A stretch of 64,000 nucleotides of DNA from Paralithodes platypus (GCA_032716605.1 CM064501.1:25761014-25825013), one strand, 5' to 3'; shown: positions 9,740-21,318, numbered from the stretch's first letter. Notes: generated by a model not told the origin, from the sequence alone. Translations and numbers: made by a program.

Positions 9740-11435
9740 ATCACCTAGCAAAATTTGAAGGTATTGCAGTTCGTCTCCTCATAGACACTGGGGATGCAAG
9801 ATCATGCCTTTTTAATTCTGTCTACGAGAAACATCGCCATAGGTAGGAATACTACATGCTTCAAACACCAATTTGATTGCGCAGGTGACAGACCCCTAGT
9901 CATCCGCGGAGAAACTACGCACCTGCATATCACCACCCGTCAACCAGATGCCTCTTGCCGTCATCCATTTGTAGTGTTTTACTCTGATTGCACTCAGTAT
10001 GACGGTTACATGGGGTTAGACGTCCTACAAAGACTGCAAACGCAACTAGATTGCAGTCAACTTCTGCTGACTTTCAAGACAAAAAACAAAAAAACTCAAG
10101 ATGCAAATTCCAGAAGTCTCCCCTAAAGTCATCCCCAGAAATAAAATATTTATCAAAAACAAACAGAAGTCACCACCATCAAGCAAAAGTCACAACACAC
10201 AAACGTCAACTAAAAAGTTACCACATCCTCGACCACCTACCTCAACCAAGACCCCCTGCAAACCACCTTCAGCGCCTTTGTCACCAGCCTCCATTACCAT
10301 AATAACCCCTCCAGTGACTTCCCAAAAAGTACTTATACCTGCACAACACCAACAATGGATGCCTATACGATATACCACCAACTCACCCATGATATTTTCA
10401 TCTAAATTAGACCAACCTCAAGCCGAGAGATGCCGCATCCAACCTGAAATAGTGCCCCCTGACAGAGGTGCCACATTAATTGCTAAGATCTTAGATGAAC
10501 TTCTAACCCTGCCCAAATGCCTCATCATCGGAGATTTAGAAACTTTTGATGACTTTGCACCCTCAACTTCAAAACCTACTACACCACCCTTCCTGCCAAA
10601 CATTCCCGACTAGCTGACAACGACACAAGATCAACAACTGTCCCTAGTTCTTCATGAGTTCGCAGACGTTTTCGCCCAATCTGCCACCAAAATCGGGCAA
10701 ACATAGGTCGTGAAACACACAATTCACAGATAGACAGGTCCTGGAAATGCTAGACGCAGGCATAGCTACCCCCTCTGATCCTCTCCCGTCGTTCTGATGA
10801 AAAAGAAAGATGGATTCATGAGATATTGCGTGGATTATAGACGTCTAAATGATGCCACTCAGTCCAGAATCGACGACTCTCTAGATTCTCTGCATGGATC
10901 ACGATGGTTCACCACTCTAGACCTGCAAGCCGGATACTGGCAAGTACCAATAAAGAAAAGCCATCAACAAAAAGACCGCATTTTCCACCAGTGGGGGACA
11001 CCTCTGCTAATTTAATGTGCTCCCTTTCGGTCTATGTAACGGGCCTGCCACATTTTCCCGCTTGATGGAGTCTGTCTTAAAGGGTCTCACCTGGGAAATC
11101 TGTTTGGCATACCAAGACGAAGTCATTGTCTATGGAAAACCTTGGGAAGAGCACCTTCAGCGTCTCCGACAGGTATTATTATGCATTAGAGAAGCTGGAC
11201 TCAAGCTTAAACCCTCGAAATGTTCAGTAGACAGAATAACAGTTGGTTTCCTAGGTCACGTAATTTCAGCAGAGGGCATCTCACCTGACTTGAAGAAGTT
11301 CTCAGCGATAGCAGCACAAATTCCACCCACCACAGTCAAAGGCGTTCGCTCCATTTTAGTTTTGGCCACCTATTATAAGAGATTCGTTAAGGACTTTGGT
11401 GCCATAGCCCGCCATCTACACGAATTAACAAAACA
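9740..11435 (+). pseudogene. Gypsy (Ty3-type) pol remnant: protease and reverse transcriptase
   Basis: The protease begins with VRLLIDTGDARSCLF near 9770-9810 (the usual DTGA active-site loop reads DTGD). After a frameshift it continues at 9794-10080 to GYMGLDVLQRLQ, the usual protease end. A Pro-rich stretch follows. FADVFAQS at about 10657 and DGFMRYCVDYRRLND at 10803 begin the RT. The RT passes an in-frame stop at 11013-11015, then LPFGLCNGPATFSRLM, then YQDEVIVYG at about 11110, where the family has YxDD, and GFLGHVIS. Translation ends in the RT connection near 11430, where unrelated LINE sequence begins. RNase H and integrase are absent. Stops, frameshifts and the lost catalytic Asp make it inactive. 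Confidence 0.85.
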
Positions 11436-12710
11436 AATAGTTTTTATCTTTGTCTTTTTATTCTTTACATCTTTCCAAAAGTTTTGTTTGTCCTTACTAG
11501 AGAAATGTTCAATAATATAATTACATATTTCAATATTTTCGTTTCTTTGACATTTGTGTGCCGTTTTAAATTGTTTCCTGGAGTCGGTCATACGAGCGTG
11601 TTGTTCCGTTCCCAATGGTTTACCTGCAGCCACCCAGTGGTCGCTAGCCACTGAGTGGAATTGTTTCACGTGCCGGTTCCAACCAGGAATTATTTTATAT
11701 TTATTTATTTTAATACGTTAGGTTCGGTATCTTTCAGTAGTATTTCGAACTGCATTCACAATATGATTATACAGATTATCAATCCACTTTAAATGCTTTG
11801 TTATGGCAGCCCATGTTCGTGCAATAATAATAGTCATGATCAAATATGTGCAAAAGATGATTACCGACAAAATTATTGATATCCGCAAATTCGTCGGATT
11901 TCAAACTATTCCATTTCACAAAGGGCCTCTTTACTTCTTTTTCATTGTTTTATTACTTGACTTACATTTAAAGGATTAGCATTTACGGATATAATGAATT
12001 CCATCGGCAAATTATCAGATCCTATGATATCCTCTTTTTTTTTTTTTTTTTTTACATTAACCAGTTCCTCATTTCTACCCACTATTTGATCCAGCCACCT
12101 AGTATGGGAGTTGCTATATCCTACAAAAGTGAATAAATAATTAGGAAGTCCATTAACATCGAGGCAAGTTAGGTTATTTCGAGTATTAAATTCATTGAGA
12201 TTGTGCCAGGCTCGTCTATGAGAAGGCTCGGCGGTAAAATCAACTATATAATAAACTGCATCAAAGTTATAATCTGTTAAAATACTTTCTAGTAATGAAA
12301 GAGTATGAAGATAGTTGTTGAGAGTAGTAACCTCCCATACATCACTATTTATATATACGATAACAAGTATTATACTGATATCATTAAAATATATATCCAT
12401 TATCATAAAGTTGTCATAATGATGTCCTTTACTTTAAAAATAGCTGGTTTTCTCCAGGGAATGGCCATACCTCCTGAAGGTCGACCAGCCATGGCAGCAA
12501 GGGCTCTCTCAGAGTAGGTGGCGGCAACCCTTTACACTCATATCTCTCATCTATAAAATCTAAAGTTCCTAGCTTATTATCTGTAACAAAAGTATCCTGT
12601 AGAACAATTATGTCATATTCTTCGTCAGCTAATCCTCCAATAAGTTCAATGTTCTTATTCAGTGAAGAACAGTTAAATGTGCATGCCTTAAAATTAAATT
12701 GTTCCATGTT
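11436..12710 (-). pseudogene. LINE fragment with dead APE-type endonuclease
   Basis: Read on the minus strand from 12707, KACTFNCSSLNKNIELI, then EYDIIVLQDTFV, starts an APE-like endonuclease. After frame changes, DAVYYIVDFTAEPS and SHTRWLDQIVG follow, and the domain ends with IIGSDNLPME near 12005. Family members have GDFNADP and SDHLP; here Gly to Val and His to Asn changes remove key residues. A linker follows (FVKWNSLKSDEF, PGWNRHVKQFHS, KQNFWKDVKN) and stops at 11436, exactly where the Gypsy RT ends, so the RT of this LINE is missing. A 19-T run (12035-12053) lies inside the endonuclease. Confidence 0.75.
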
Positions 12711-12861
12711 GGTCTAGAACCAAAAAGATAATTATATATATACTACAAAAATCTTGGTCAATTAAGTAGTCAATTGGAAAATAATAATACTACTAATAAT
12801 AATGATAATAACAATAAACAAGCAAATCGAAAATGCCAATGATATGGAGACGTACAGTATA

Positions 12862-13158
12862 TTAACTATCGGCCTTATTCTCTGGCTCTATGTTTCTTTG
12901 ATAACATTTGTTTACTACTACTTCTTCGGGCCTGAGTTCTGCATTAAATAGTTTGTTTTCTTCTATATCCACAAGCTTTATTGCCACCTTAAAAGCCTTG
13001 TGCTCCTCTGTTCTGATTTTTAACGCTACTGTCGACTTGATTTGAACTCCAAAAATAGCACTAATATATTTATTTAGATAATAATATCTGGCACAATTAA
13101 TGTGAAGGGTGCACCTGGAAGTGTGGTGGGAGGGTTTGTTGCTTTGGCTCCGCTGCAT
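12862..13158 (-). pseudogene. possible LINE ORF1 remnant upstream of the endonuclease
   Basis: A 98-codon frame lies just 5' (on the minus strand) of the dead endonuclease, in the place an ORF1 would be. It is charged (IRTEEHKAFKVAIKLVDIEE) and has no Cys-His knuckle or other motif I recognise. Its assignment rests on position only. Confidence 0.25.
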
Positions 13159-13993
13159 GTCTGCCTGCCGAGATCGGAACCTCTCCGGGTGGTCGGGGGC
13201 CGGGGTAGTGCTGGAGCGACCTTGGTGACCCTGGTCTCTGGGTCTTCTCCTGGGTGTGTGAATTTGTGTTTTTATCTATGTTTGTTCGTTGTATTATGTT
13301 GTTTTTGTGTTTTCCCTGTTCTTGCTCTGTCTTGAGTCGGCCACCCCCAAGAAAGAAGGAAAACCAAATAATAAAATAGAATGAAATAGAAAATAAAAAT
13401 AAAAATAGGAAAAATGAGGATTGGGCCTGATCATATAGATAGATAGATAGATGTATTTAGATCAGAGGAGGATACACTGTTGTCTACTCTACCTATGAAG
13501 ACATCAACCAATTTACTAAGACCTTTGAATGTACAGTCGGTGGCAAAAGTCCTATTGCCTCTCCTGCCTCACCGTGACCCACGATATTCATAGACTAGAT
13601 TGTTAGATGTTCAAAACGTGAATGTTTCTACCACCAGATGTCTCTCTGTGAGGCGTGTGCATAGAGTAAGATTACCCTAGAGTTGCGTGCTGGGAAAATT
13701 AGCTGTGTTAATAGTAATTGGCCATTTTTAACATATTTGGCTGGAACCCTGCAATAGATGGCGGTAGCGTATAGCCCCTCCCTATCGCGGGAAAATAACT
13801 GTTGTCTGTTTATTGACAGTTCCTTTCCCTTGGCTGCAATGGTGTATACTTGTCTCTTGTAGAGTCTGTACACACACATGTAACTTGTTTGCTGTCACCA
13901 TATCAGTTATAGTCATTCTAATTACAATGATTACAGAGTACACTGATATGCAAAAGCACTCCAAAAGTACACTGAAATGTAAACAATACTCCA
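13159..13993. other. unassigned sequence with A-rich tail and short GATA run
   Basis: GT-rich sequence at 13100-13340 passes into an A-rich tail (13360-13415) like a retroposon 3' end, then (GATA)n at 13434-13452. From 13460 to 13990 I see nothing recognisable. Confidence 0.3.
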
Positions 13994-14207
13994 TTAACCC
14001 CTTCTGTACCGTCGACGTATATTATATTTTATTCTAGCAATATTTAGACGATTTTATGCAGCTTAGAAAGGATCTGTGGTAGTTAAAAGTATTGATTGAG
14101 ATAGTTCGAAGCCATATAATTGCTAAAGATCCTTCCTAAAGTAAATCAAGTCGATTAGTAGGAGCCAGAATAAAATTAAAAGACGTCGCCGGTATAGAAG
14201 GGGTTAA
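13994..14207. mobile_element. TTAA-flanked MITE, family B (type copy)
   Basis: TTAA at 13994-13997 and 14204-14207. The ends are CCCCTTCTGTACCG and, from the other side, CCCCTTCTATACCGGCG, an inverted repeat of about 17 bp followed by GACGTC-like sequence. Length is 214 bp with no coding capacity. Internal landmarks shared with other copies are TTTAGACGATTTTATGCAG, AAGGATCTGTGG, TAGTTCGAAGCC and GATCCTTCCT. Confidence 0.85.
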
Positions 14208-14235
14208 TTACATACCTTACCAAGCCTCCGTGATT

Positions 14236-14699
14236 TGTATCTTCATGCTGGTGCCTGTGGCAGCCCCTTTTCAATTAATTTCCATTAGAGTTCTGAAACA
14301 CTGATTTTTGCCCCAAACTGTATACCGTGATAGAGATGTCAAACTAGTCTCAAATGACTCGTCTGGACAAGGGAAACAAATTATATTCAGACAATGTTTG
14401 GCTAATGTTGAACGGTAGGCTTGTACTGGATCCTGTAGTTTAACAAATTAGGGATAACTGGCAATAATTCTTATTGAATTGTAGCATGATGATGAACTAC
14501 AAGAGACTTTACAAGTCAAATGGTCATCATTAGCCAAACATTGTCTGAACATAATTTGTTTCCCTCGTCCAGACGAGTCATTTGAGACTAGTTTGACATT
14601 TTTATCACGGTATACAATTTGGGGCAAAAATCAGTGTTTCAGAACTCTAATGGAAATTAATTGAAAATGGGCTGCCACAGGCCCCAGCATGAAGATACA
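14236..14699. mobile_element. foldback element, family F copy 1
   Basis: Two arms of about 205 bp are inverted copies of each other (for example CAAACTAGTCTCAAATGACT on the left, its complement on the right), around a centre near 14467. The outer ends read TGTATCTTCATGCTGG on one strand at each side. A second, longer member of the family is at 25905-26541. No coding region and no clear target duplication. Confidence 0.85.
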
Positions 14700-14714
14700 G
14701 CTTCCATCCACCTA

Positions 14715-15142
14715 TTAACCCTTTGGCTGCGGCCTTGTTTGGGCTATTTAGGGCATATTCAGCACTCCTGAATGATAAATCAAGCATCTGCATTAAATTA
14801 ACTGTATTCTGCCAAAAACTAGGCAAAAATAGCTTCAAAATGAGACCAGAACGGGCCCCGTATGTGGTCTGGTTCACCAGCAGCAGTGCGAGTGAAACAC
14901 GGGAAACCCGCTATTTGGTAGCGGCCGCTCACTTGGCTACACTGTTGTGAGACACAGAGAGAGAACCGCGCAAGACACAGCCTACCTCAGTGGGCCGCTG
15001 GCTGCTGTCAGGGTCGGAGGTAGGTCCCTCCCGCTCCCGCTCACTGACACTCGATTTTTACGTTTTTTACATGCTTTTGAAGCCTGGAAATTGCTGTAAA
15101 TTGCCAAAACATTCCAAACGTCACCCGCAGCGAAAGGGTTAA
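14715..15142. mobile_element. TTAA-flanked MITE, family E copy 1
   Basis: TTAA at 14715-14718 and 15139-15142. The ends CCCTTTGGCTGCGG and CCCTTTCGCTGCGGG form an inverted repeat. Length is 428 bp. A truncated, inverted relative is at 53923-54270 (shared internal TTTGGGCTATTT, GGGCATATTCAG and CTCCTGAATGAT). Confidence 0.8.
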
Positions 15143-15794
15143 AATGTTCCCATTGGGTCTTAGTATGAATGTAGAAAAAAGTGCACAATTTTCTCCTTAT
15201 CTGCTTAGCTATGTGGTTGTCTGTTCACCTTGAGGATGAGGAGATGGTTTGCAATGAGTCAATTACTTTTCAATGATGTTATGATTTTAGTTTTAGTTTT
15301 ATAATAATGTGTGGTTTGCTTGTCCATTTATAACGATAATTGTTTTAGACTTACTCATTATTTTTAGTACTGGTATTATTACTAATATTATAGATATTAA
15401 TATAACCATAATAAATATCGTTAGTTGTGGTAGTTCCCCATCTCATCACTTCTTTCTATCCGGTGGCTATATCCAAATACCTGAGTCCGGCACTTACCTT
15501 GCGCTAACCACCAATGTAATGCTTCTTCCACATGTGTAAGGCCAATATATCTGCAAATTGCTTCTTGGTTGAGGTATTTCTACCGAATTACAATTCCTAG
15601 GTTTATTTTTCCTTTCATGTAAAAGGTATTGATTTAAACCAACATCAATGTGAACGAGTAACGATCACAGCGGTAATCTGTGCCTCAAGATTAACGATAT
15701 TAGACCAGGATAGATAGATGTATCATATTTAACACCTTCAACAAATGATTTTTATCAATTTAGGAAATATATCTTGGGCTAGGTTAAAGTTTTC
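15143..15794. other. unassigned AT-rich sequence
   Basis: Only short frames. No repeat or gene recognised. Confidence 0.3.
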
Positions 15795-16022
15795 TTAACC
15801 CCTTGAAGATTATGACGCTTTTTGATAGTTTATTTTGGGTAATATCAGACGATTTTATTCAAAGTTGCAATGGGATACGGACGTCAGAGGGTTGATTAGG
15901 TCAGTCTTTGTCTATATAACTCCCACAGATCCTTCCTGACCTATATATTATTGTCTAATGAAAACTAGAATTATATAAGTATCATAATGCATCAAGATCG
16001 TCACAGGGTTCATTTCCTGAGG
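15795..16022. mobile_element. diverged family B MITE
   Basis: Begins TTAACCCCTTGAAG (15795). The right end reads TGTGACGATC inward, next to GGGTTCA, a decayed TTAA. The internal CAGACGATTTTAT and AGATCCTTCCT match family B. 228 bp. Confidence 0.55.
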
Positions 16023-16049
16023 ACTAACAAGCGTAACCGGTACTGGATA

Positions 16050-16920
16050 ACAGTTGTACAGTACTATTGTGGACATAAGTCCTGCCCGTCAGAGAATCGC
16101 GAATTGTGTTGGTAACATTGCTGTACCCCCCCACCCCCACACACACTCCTTCCCCACTTTACCACCCTCTCTCAGCTAAGCCCTCCGTTCTTCTTTCATT
16201 CCTGGTTCACGTCTGTAAGCCCCTCCCCCTGGATTATTTCCACCGCCATGACTATAACCACGGCCCTGACTATAACTACGGGATGATAAATATCACGATA
16301 ACCTCTCTCTCCTTCCTTTCTCTCATTTATCCCTCTATCATCATAATTATCTATATATGTTTATGCATGCTTTTCAATCCTTCTTCCTAAAATGAAATAA
16401 CATATCGTTAAAATAGCAATAGGCTAACTAGCTCATGTTCATATTTGCCATTTTATATAAACCTAGCTCAATATAATATAGTGTTATGATCCATTTGAAT
16501 ATGTAAGTATATTGACGATATAATGTTATCCAAGTCAGAACCAATTGAGACTTGAATATACTTTGCATTCTCATATTTAAATTAAGTTATGATTAATTAA
16601 GCCCATATATCCCAATATCTGGAGTAAGCATGTATTTCACTGTTAAAGTATATACAGTATACAGTATTATTAAAACAAATATTTGACCTACACATAGAAT
16701 GGGTTCCTTGATTCAATGCATTGCATATTAAAAGTTAAAAATATGTGGTTACGTGTGTATTCTCAATACAGTATTCGCCTGTCAACCCACCTTCCCCTTA
16801 ACTACGGTAGTTCACACTAATCTATTCACATTTCGTAACTAGTCAACTCAAACACACGGCCACACACATGAATGTAACATTACATTACACATAGTTGCAG
16901 GTAAGATTCACCAAGGTCCT
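16050..16920 (+). repeat. left arm of a large inverted repeat
   Basis: This segment is the inverted counterpart of 24715-25670. Matching landmarks include TGGACATAAGTCCTGCC, TGTGTTGGTAACA, CCTAAAATGAAATAACATAT, TGCCATTTTAT, TTTCACTGTTAAAGTAT and ACGTGTGTATTCTCAATACA. The left arm lacks the LINE piece present in the right arm. No gene is seen in it. Confidence 0.8.
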
Positions 16921-17342
16921 CTGTTCTATGATATAGACATTCACCTGCAACGGAACGATATCCCTTAAGCTACTTCACACGTGATTAATATAGATATAGA
17001 AATATTAGTTATATAAATATTTAAGGAATTATAGTCTGATTTTTCTTTTAAAAATTCACCGCCTTATGTTCGACTTAATAATTCGTGTCAACTGCCATAT
17101 TTAATATACCCAAATTGTATACCATATATTAGCATTTGCCTCAACGTCATGATGAAACAGAGTCGAAATTAAATAATAATTCAATGTTTTATGTTATGAT
17201 ATGTTTGACCCAATAGCAATTATGTTGAAACACCTATAAACTAACTGGTTATTAAATATTAAAAGTAATAAAGGAACAACAATAATCTTATTTACATTCG
17301 GTGAATTCACACTTGTTCATTATTTACAAGATTCCTTAACCA
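16921..17342. other. unassigned AT-rich spacer
   Basis: A segment at 16962-17000 (AAGCTACTTCACACGTGATT and following) recurs in the same orientation at 23501-23540. No gene. Confidence 0.4.
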
Positions 17343-17573
17343 TTACAAAGGAGTACAAAGGAGTACAAAGGAAATCAAGCAACAACAGATCTAGTGACCC
17401 TTCTAGGTTGCTTGTCCTCCAAAACACTGAGGATCAAGTGTCCAAACAGTGGTTTAGAGTGGGTAAGGGAACATTGGAAAGGGAATTACTGCCCTGGAAC
17501 TAATGTCCGTGGCAGGATTAGGAAGTTAGTAGGTGACAGATGGGTTAGTAACTGAGGGGGGGATAAAATAAAG

Positions 17574-20453
17574 TTATTCATTTACAAACGCAGTCAGTCG
17601 CGGGTTTGATGCGAGATATTTGTCTAGGCGGAGTTTAAATGAATCAACGGTGATGCAGTCTATAACGTTTCGGGGAAGCCCATTCCACAAGTTGACAACT
17701 CGATTGAAGAAGAAATTCTTAGATTTGTGTGAGTTAAAAGATTTACCAATAATTTTGCAACCGTTTCCCCGCGTGTAATTAGATTGGTCGATAGTGAAGT
17801 ACTTACTACAGTTCATATTGTCGATGCCTTTGATGATTTTGAACACTTAAATTAAGTCACCTCTTAATCTGCGCTGGGTTAAAGGAAATAGATTTAATTC
17901 TCTAAGACGCTCTTCGTATGGTTTGTTCTTTAGGCTAGGTATCATTTTGGTAACTCTACGTTGAACTCGTTCTAGCTTGTTTATATCTTTTTGGTAATAA
18001 GGGCACCAGGATTGAACGCAGTATTCCAGAAGAGGGCGGACTAAGGAATTGTAAAGGGTTAGGATAACTTCTTTGGATTTATGCTCAAATGACCTGCCTA
18101 TAAAGCCAATTATTTTGTTTGCCTTCTTAACAACTTCTGAACATTGTTGACTCGGTTTTAGGTTACTCGATATTGTTACTCCCAGATCGGTTTCTCTGTT
18201 TACATTCTTAAGCTGAGTGCCATTCATCGAATAGTTTGCTTTCTCATTTAGGTATCCGATATGTAGTACTTTACATTTATCCGCATTGAAACTCATTTGC
18301 CAAATTTGGGCCCAACATGACAATTTATCTAGATTGTGTTGCATATCGTCAACTTGTTCTTTTGAGAGTACGCTATTTGCAATTTTTGTATCGTCAGCAA
18401 ATTTTGAGATTGTACAGGTGAGACCCTCATCTATGTCGTTGATGTAAATTAGAAAGAGAATTGGTCCTAGTACCGATCCCTGGGGTACCCCGCTACTTAC
18501 ATTGGTCCATTTTGATGCCTTACCGTTTATGACTACTCTTTGCTTTCTGTCGCTGAGCCAATTTTCTATCCATTTCAACACACCGTCTTGTATTCCATGC
18601 GCTTTTAGTTTTAGCAGTAAACGTTTGTGGGGAACTTTGTCAAAGGCCTTTTGAAAATCAAGGTATATAATATCTACAGCTTTACTCTCATCGTAGAGGT
18701 TGAGGATATCGTGGAAGAAGTCTAAGAGGTTTGTTAAACAGGAACGTTTTTTACGAAAGCCGTGTTGAGTATCTTTAAGTATGTTATTTTCCTCTAAGTG
18801 ATTTACGAGTCTGTCTCGTATGACCGTTTCTAGCATTTTACATACAACTGAGGTTAAGCTAATTGGACGATAGTTACTGGGTAGGGATTTGCTGCCTTTT
18901 TTGAATATCGGTGTTACGTTGGCTAGCTTCCACTGATCGGGCATAGTTCCAGACTGCAAGGATTTATTGAATAGTAATGTCAGTGGTTTAGAGAGCTCAT
19001 CCTTAGCTTCCTTTAGAACTCTAGGCGAGATTGTATCAGGTCCAGGCGTTTTATTTACCTTGAGTTTATCTAAACAATTCAATACTTCTCTCTCTGTAAC
19101 GGTGATATTGCTTAGAACATCTGAATTATCAATCTGAATCGGCGATGGTGTAGGGATATCACTGAGGTCTTCTGTTGTAAAAACTGATGCAAAGAAGGTA
19201 TTGAGGGCATTACTCATTTGTTCTTCGTCTTTGGTGTATTCTCCATTTTCATCGACTAACGGTCCAACAGTTGAAGTAACGACTTTTTTCTTTCTGATAT
19301 AACTATAGAATTCTTTCGGGTTTGTTTTACTTTGATTCGCAATATGTAACTCTAAGGTCTTTTTACTTTGCTTAATTAACTTTTTGGCTTTGCGTCGTAG
19401 CTCTACAAATTTCAGCCGTTCTTCGTCATTTTGTGAGGATTTTAATCTATCATTAGCAAATTTTTTAGCAAGCAGGCAGTTTGAAATATCTTTATTCCAC
19501 CATTTGGGCTTATTATTATGGCCTGGACGCCGAGTTTTCGATGGTATGCAGTCTTGCACTGCTTTTAGGTAGGTGGCTTCGAATAACTTCCAAGACGTAT
19601 TTATGTCGTTATTGTGAATTAAAAAGCTCCAGTCAGTTTCTTTAAACATAGCTCTAAGTTTATGGAAGTTTGCTTTCTTGAAATTAGGGACTTTTTCGAT
19701 GCTACTATTTGGTTCGTTACTAGTAAACTTTAAAGTGAAAGTTATCGTACGATGGTCGCTGTTACTGAATTCATCACCAACATTCAAATTCTCTATTAAT
19801 TCTTCTTTTGTTGCAAGTACAATGTCAAGAACGTTATTACCACGGGTCGGCGTTCCAACAAATTGATAAAGCGAACTCTCTTGCAAGTTCGTATACAAGT
19901 CATGTCCGGAGTGTGAAGTAAGAGTATCGCCCCACTTGGTCACAGGTAAATTAAAGTCACCAAAAATTACGGTATCTTGTGAGTTACTTACATCTGCAAT
20001 TTGTTCGTAAATATCTCGGTCAGTTTGCACTGATTGAGCTGGAGGTCTGTATATTAATGCAAGTATTATTTTGGTACCTTTATTATTCTTTATTAGCACA
20101 AAAGATGCGTCGACGTTCACAATTTGAGGTTTTGACAAGAGGGTAGGGTTAAGACTTTCTTTGATATAAAGTAAAACGCCACCTCCATTTCGATTTATTC
20201 GGCTTTTCTCAAACATTACATAACCGGGAAGTGAATACTCTGCTAAAAAGTCTCTATCTTCTGTATTGAGCCAAGATTCTGTTATGCCAATCACATCATA
20301 ATTTTCTGTAAACACTAGCTCCTCTAAATCTGAAAATTTATTGCGTATGCTACGAGCGTTTGCATAGAAAACCTTTAAATTTGTTATTTTAGAACTCACG
20401 GAACGCTCTTTAATAATATTTTTGGTTCTTGTCGGATCTACATTTATGTTCAT
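17574..20453 (-). pseudogene. CR1 ORF2: APE endonuclease plus reverse transcriptase, one internal stop
   Basis: From ATG 20453 the frame runs 868 codons to TAA at 17847-17849. It continues in the same frame for 91 codons to a TAA at 17574-17576. The two parts belong together, because RRLRGDLI before the stop joins VFKIIKGID after it; a Glu codon has probably become TAA. Residues about 25-235 are the endonuclease (FYANARSIRNKF, IGITESWLN, VIFGDFNLP, NSDHR). Residues about 470-730 are the RT (PGPDTISPRVLK, NYRPISLTSV, YLDFQKAFDKVPH, GVPQGSVLGP, FADDTKIA), with the catalytic Asp residues present. The protein nicks DNA and copies element RNA at the nick. The stop removes only the C-terminal tail. 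Confidence 0.93.
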
Positions 20454-20536
20454 GGCTGTCCTCGGTCCTCGCTGTCTTCGGTCCTTATCGCTGGTGGTCC
20501 TCGGTTGCCTCTGTTTTTTTCTTGGCGTTGGATGAT

Positions 20537-21178
20537 TTATGTCACTGCTGCTTCTTCTCGGATGGCGTTTTTTGATCCATGGCTGCGGACTGCTTCGTGT
20601 AGGAGACGACCCATGCGTGCTGAACCCACAGGGTTTAGATGAGTGCCATCCTTGCGGAACAGAGTAGGCTGGTTGTAGAAGTTGTCCCAGAGGTTGATGA
20701 ATTCAACTTCTTCCCTCAGACACAAATGTTTTAGTCGGCTATTTGTGCTGAAAGCCTTGTCGTAGAATTTGTCAGGTGCGTTGATCTTGGGGAGAATGCC
20801 TGAGATGATGATATTCCTTGACTTGTTTTTGTAGTGCTGGATCATCTTGCGATATTTCTCCATCAACTCTTCGGATCTGGTGCGCATGACGTCATTTGAA
20901 CCAGCATGGATGACAAAAAGGGTATTTTCATTTGCATCCTTTGTGGTATCTTCGAAGGCTTCCACAATGTCGTCCAGTCCAGCTCCTGGGATGCAAAATC
21001 TTTTTCGTTGATTTGGGACTCTGTCGCAGAACTCTTCGACCTGTCCTCGTAGGATGGAATCCCCAACGAGCCTGGTCTCTTCTGGTTCGTCTTCCATCTC
21101 TACCAATATCTCAAATCTGTTGGACATTGTGACTGGTAGATGAGACCTTTTCTGCGTTGGCCGTGCACCGTTCCTCAC
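20537..21178 (-). CDS. CR1 ORF1: SGNH-type esterase protein
   Basis: 213 codons, uninterrupted. After a short basic N-terminus, SNRFEILVEM precedes the hydrolase core. Block I is VGDSILRGQ (nucleophile Ser), block II FCIPGAG (Gly), block III VIHAGSNDV (Asn), and block V DGTHLNPVG (Asp and His). All four SGNH residues are therefore visible. An esterase in ORF1 is known for CR1 elements; its cellular role is not settled (membrane or lipid handling has been suggested). The in-frame ATG at about 21127, just before SNRFEIL, is an alternative start. It precedes ORF2 by 83 bp. Confidence 0.9.
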   Translation of the reverse strand: MRNGARPTQKRSHLPVTMSNRFEILVEMEDEPEETRLVGDSILRGQVEEFCDRVPNQRKRFCIPGAGLDDIVEAFEDTTKDANENTLFVIHAGSNDVMRTRSEELMEKYRKMIQHYKNKSRNIIISGILPKINAPDKFYDKAFSTNSRLKHLCLREEVEFINLWDNFYNQPTLFRKDGTHLNPVGSARMGRLLHEAVRSHGSKNAIREEAAVT

Positions 21179-21318
21179 TGGTGTAAATTACATCTACTGT
21201 ATATCCTACTTCATGAATCATTAGATTGTTGGTTTTGTATTGGTCTCCTTGGTTGGTGTTTTATTATAATGGAATGGACATGAATCTCCCTATCCAATTA
21301 ACGCCACGAGTATGAGGT

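Larger units (their letters stand above)
17343..21250 (-). mobile_element. nearly complete CR1-type non-LTR retrotransposon
   Basis: Minus-strand order: ORF1 (esterase) 21178-20537, an 83 bp gap, ORF2 (endonuclease/RT) 20453-17574, 3' UTR, then a terminal tandem 10-mer (TTTGTACTCC on the minus strand, 17343-17372). Short tandem repeats at the very 3' end, instead of poly(A), are typical of CR1. RT motifs such as GVPQGSVLGP and SKFADDTK also match CR1. The 5' limit is not defined by a repeat and is set near the ORF1 start. Only one coding break is visible, so the copy is young. Confidence 0.88.

Noticed and set aside
13434..13452. (GATA)n as another GATA-tailed LINE
   Set aside because: The neighbouring sequence does not contain the LINE 3' end.
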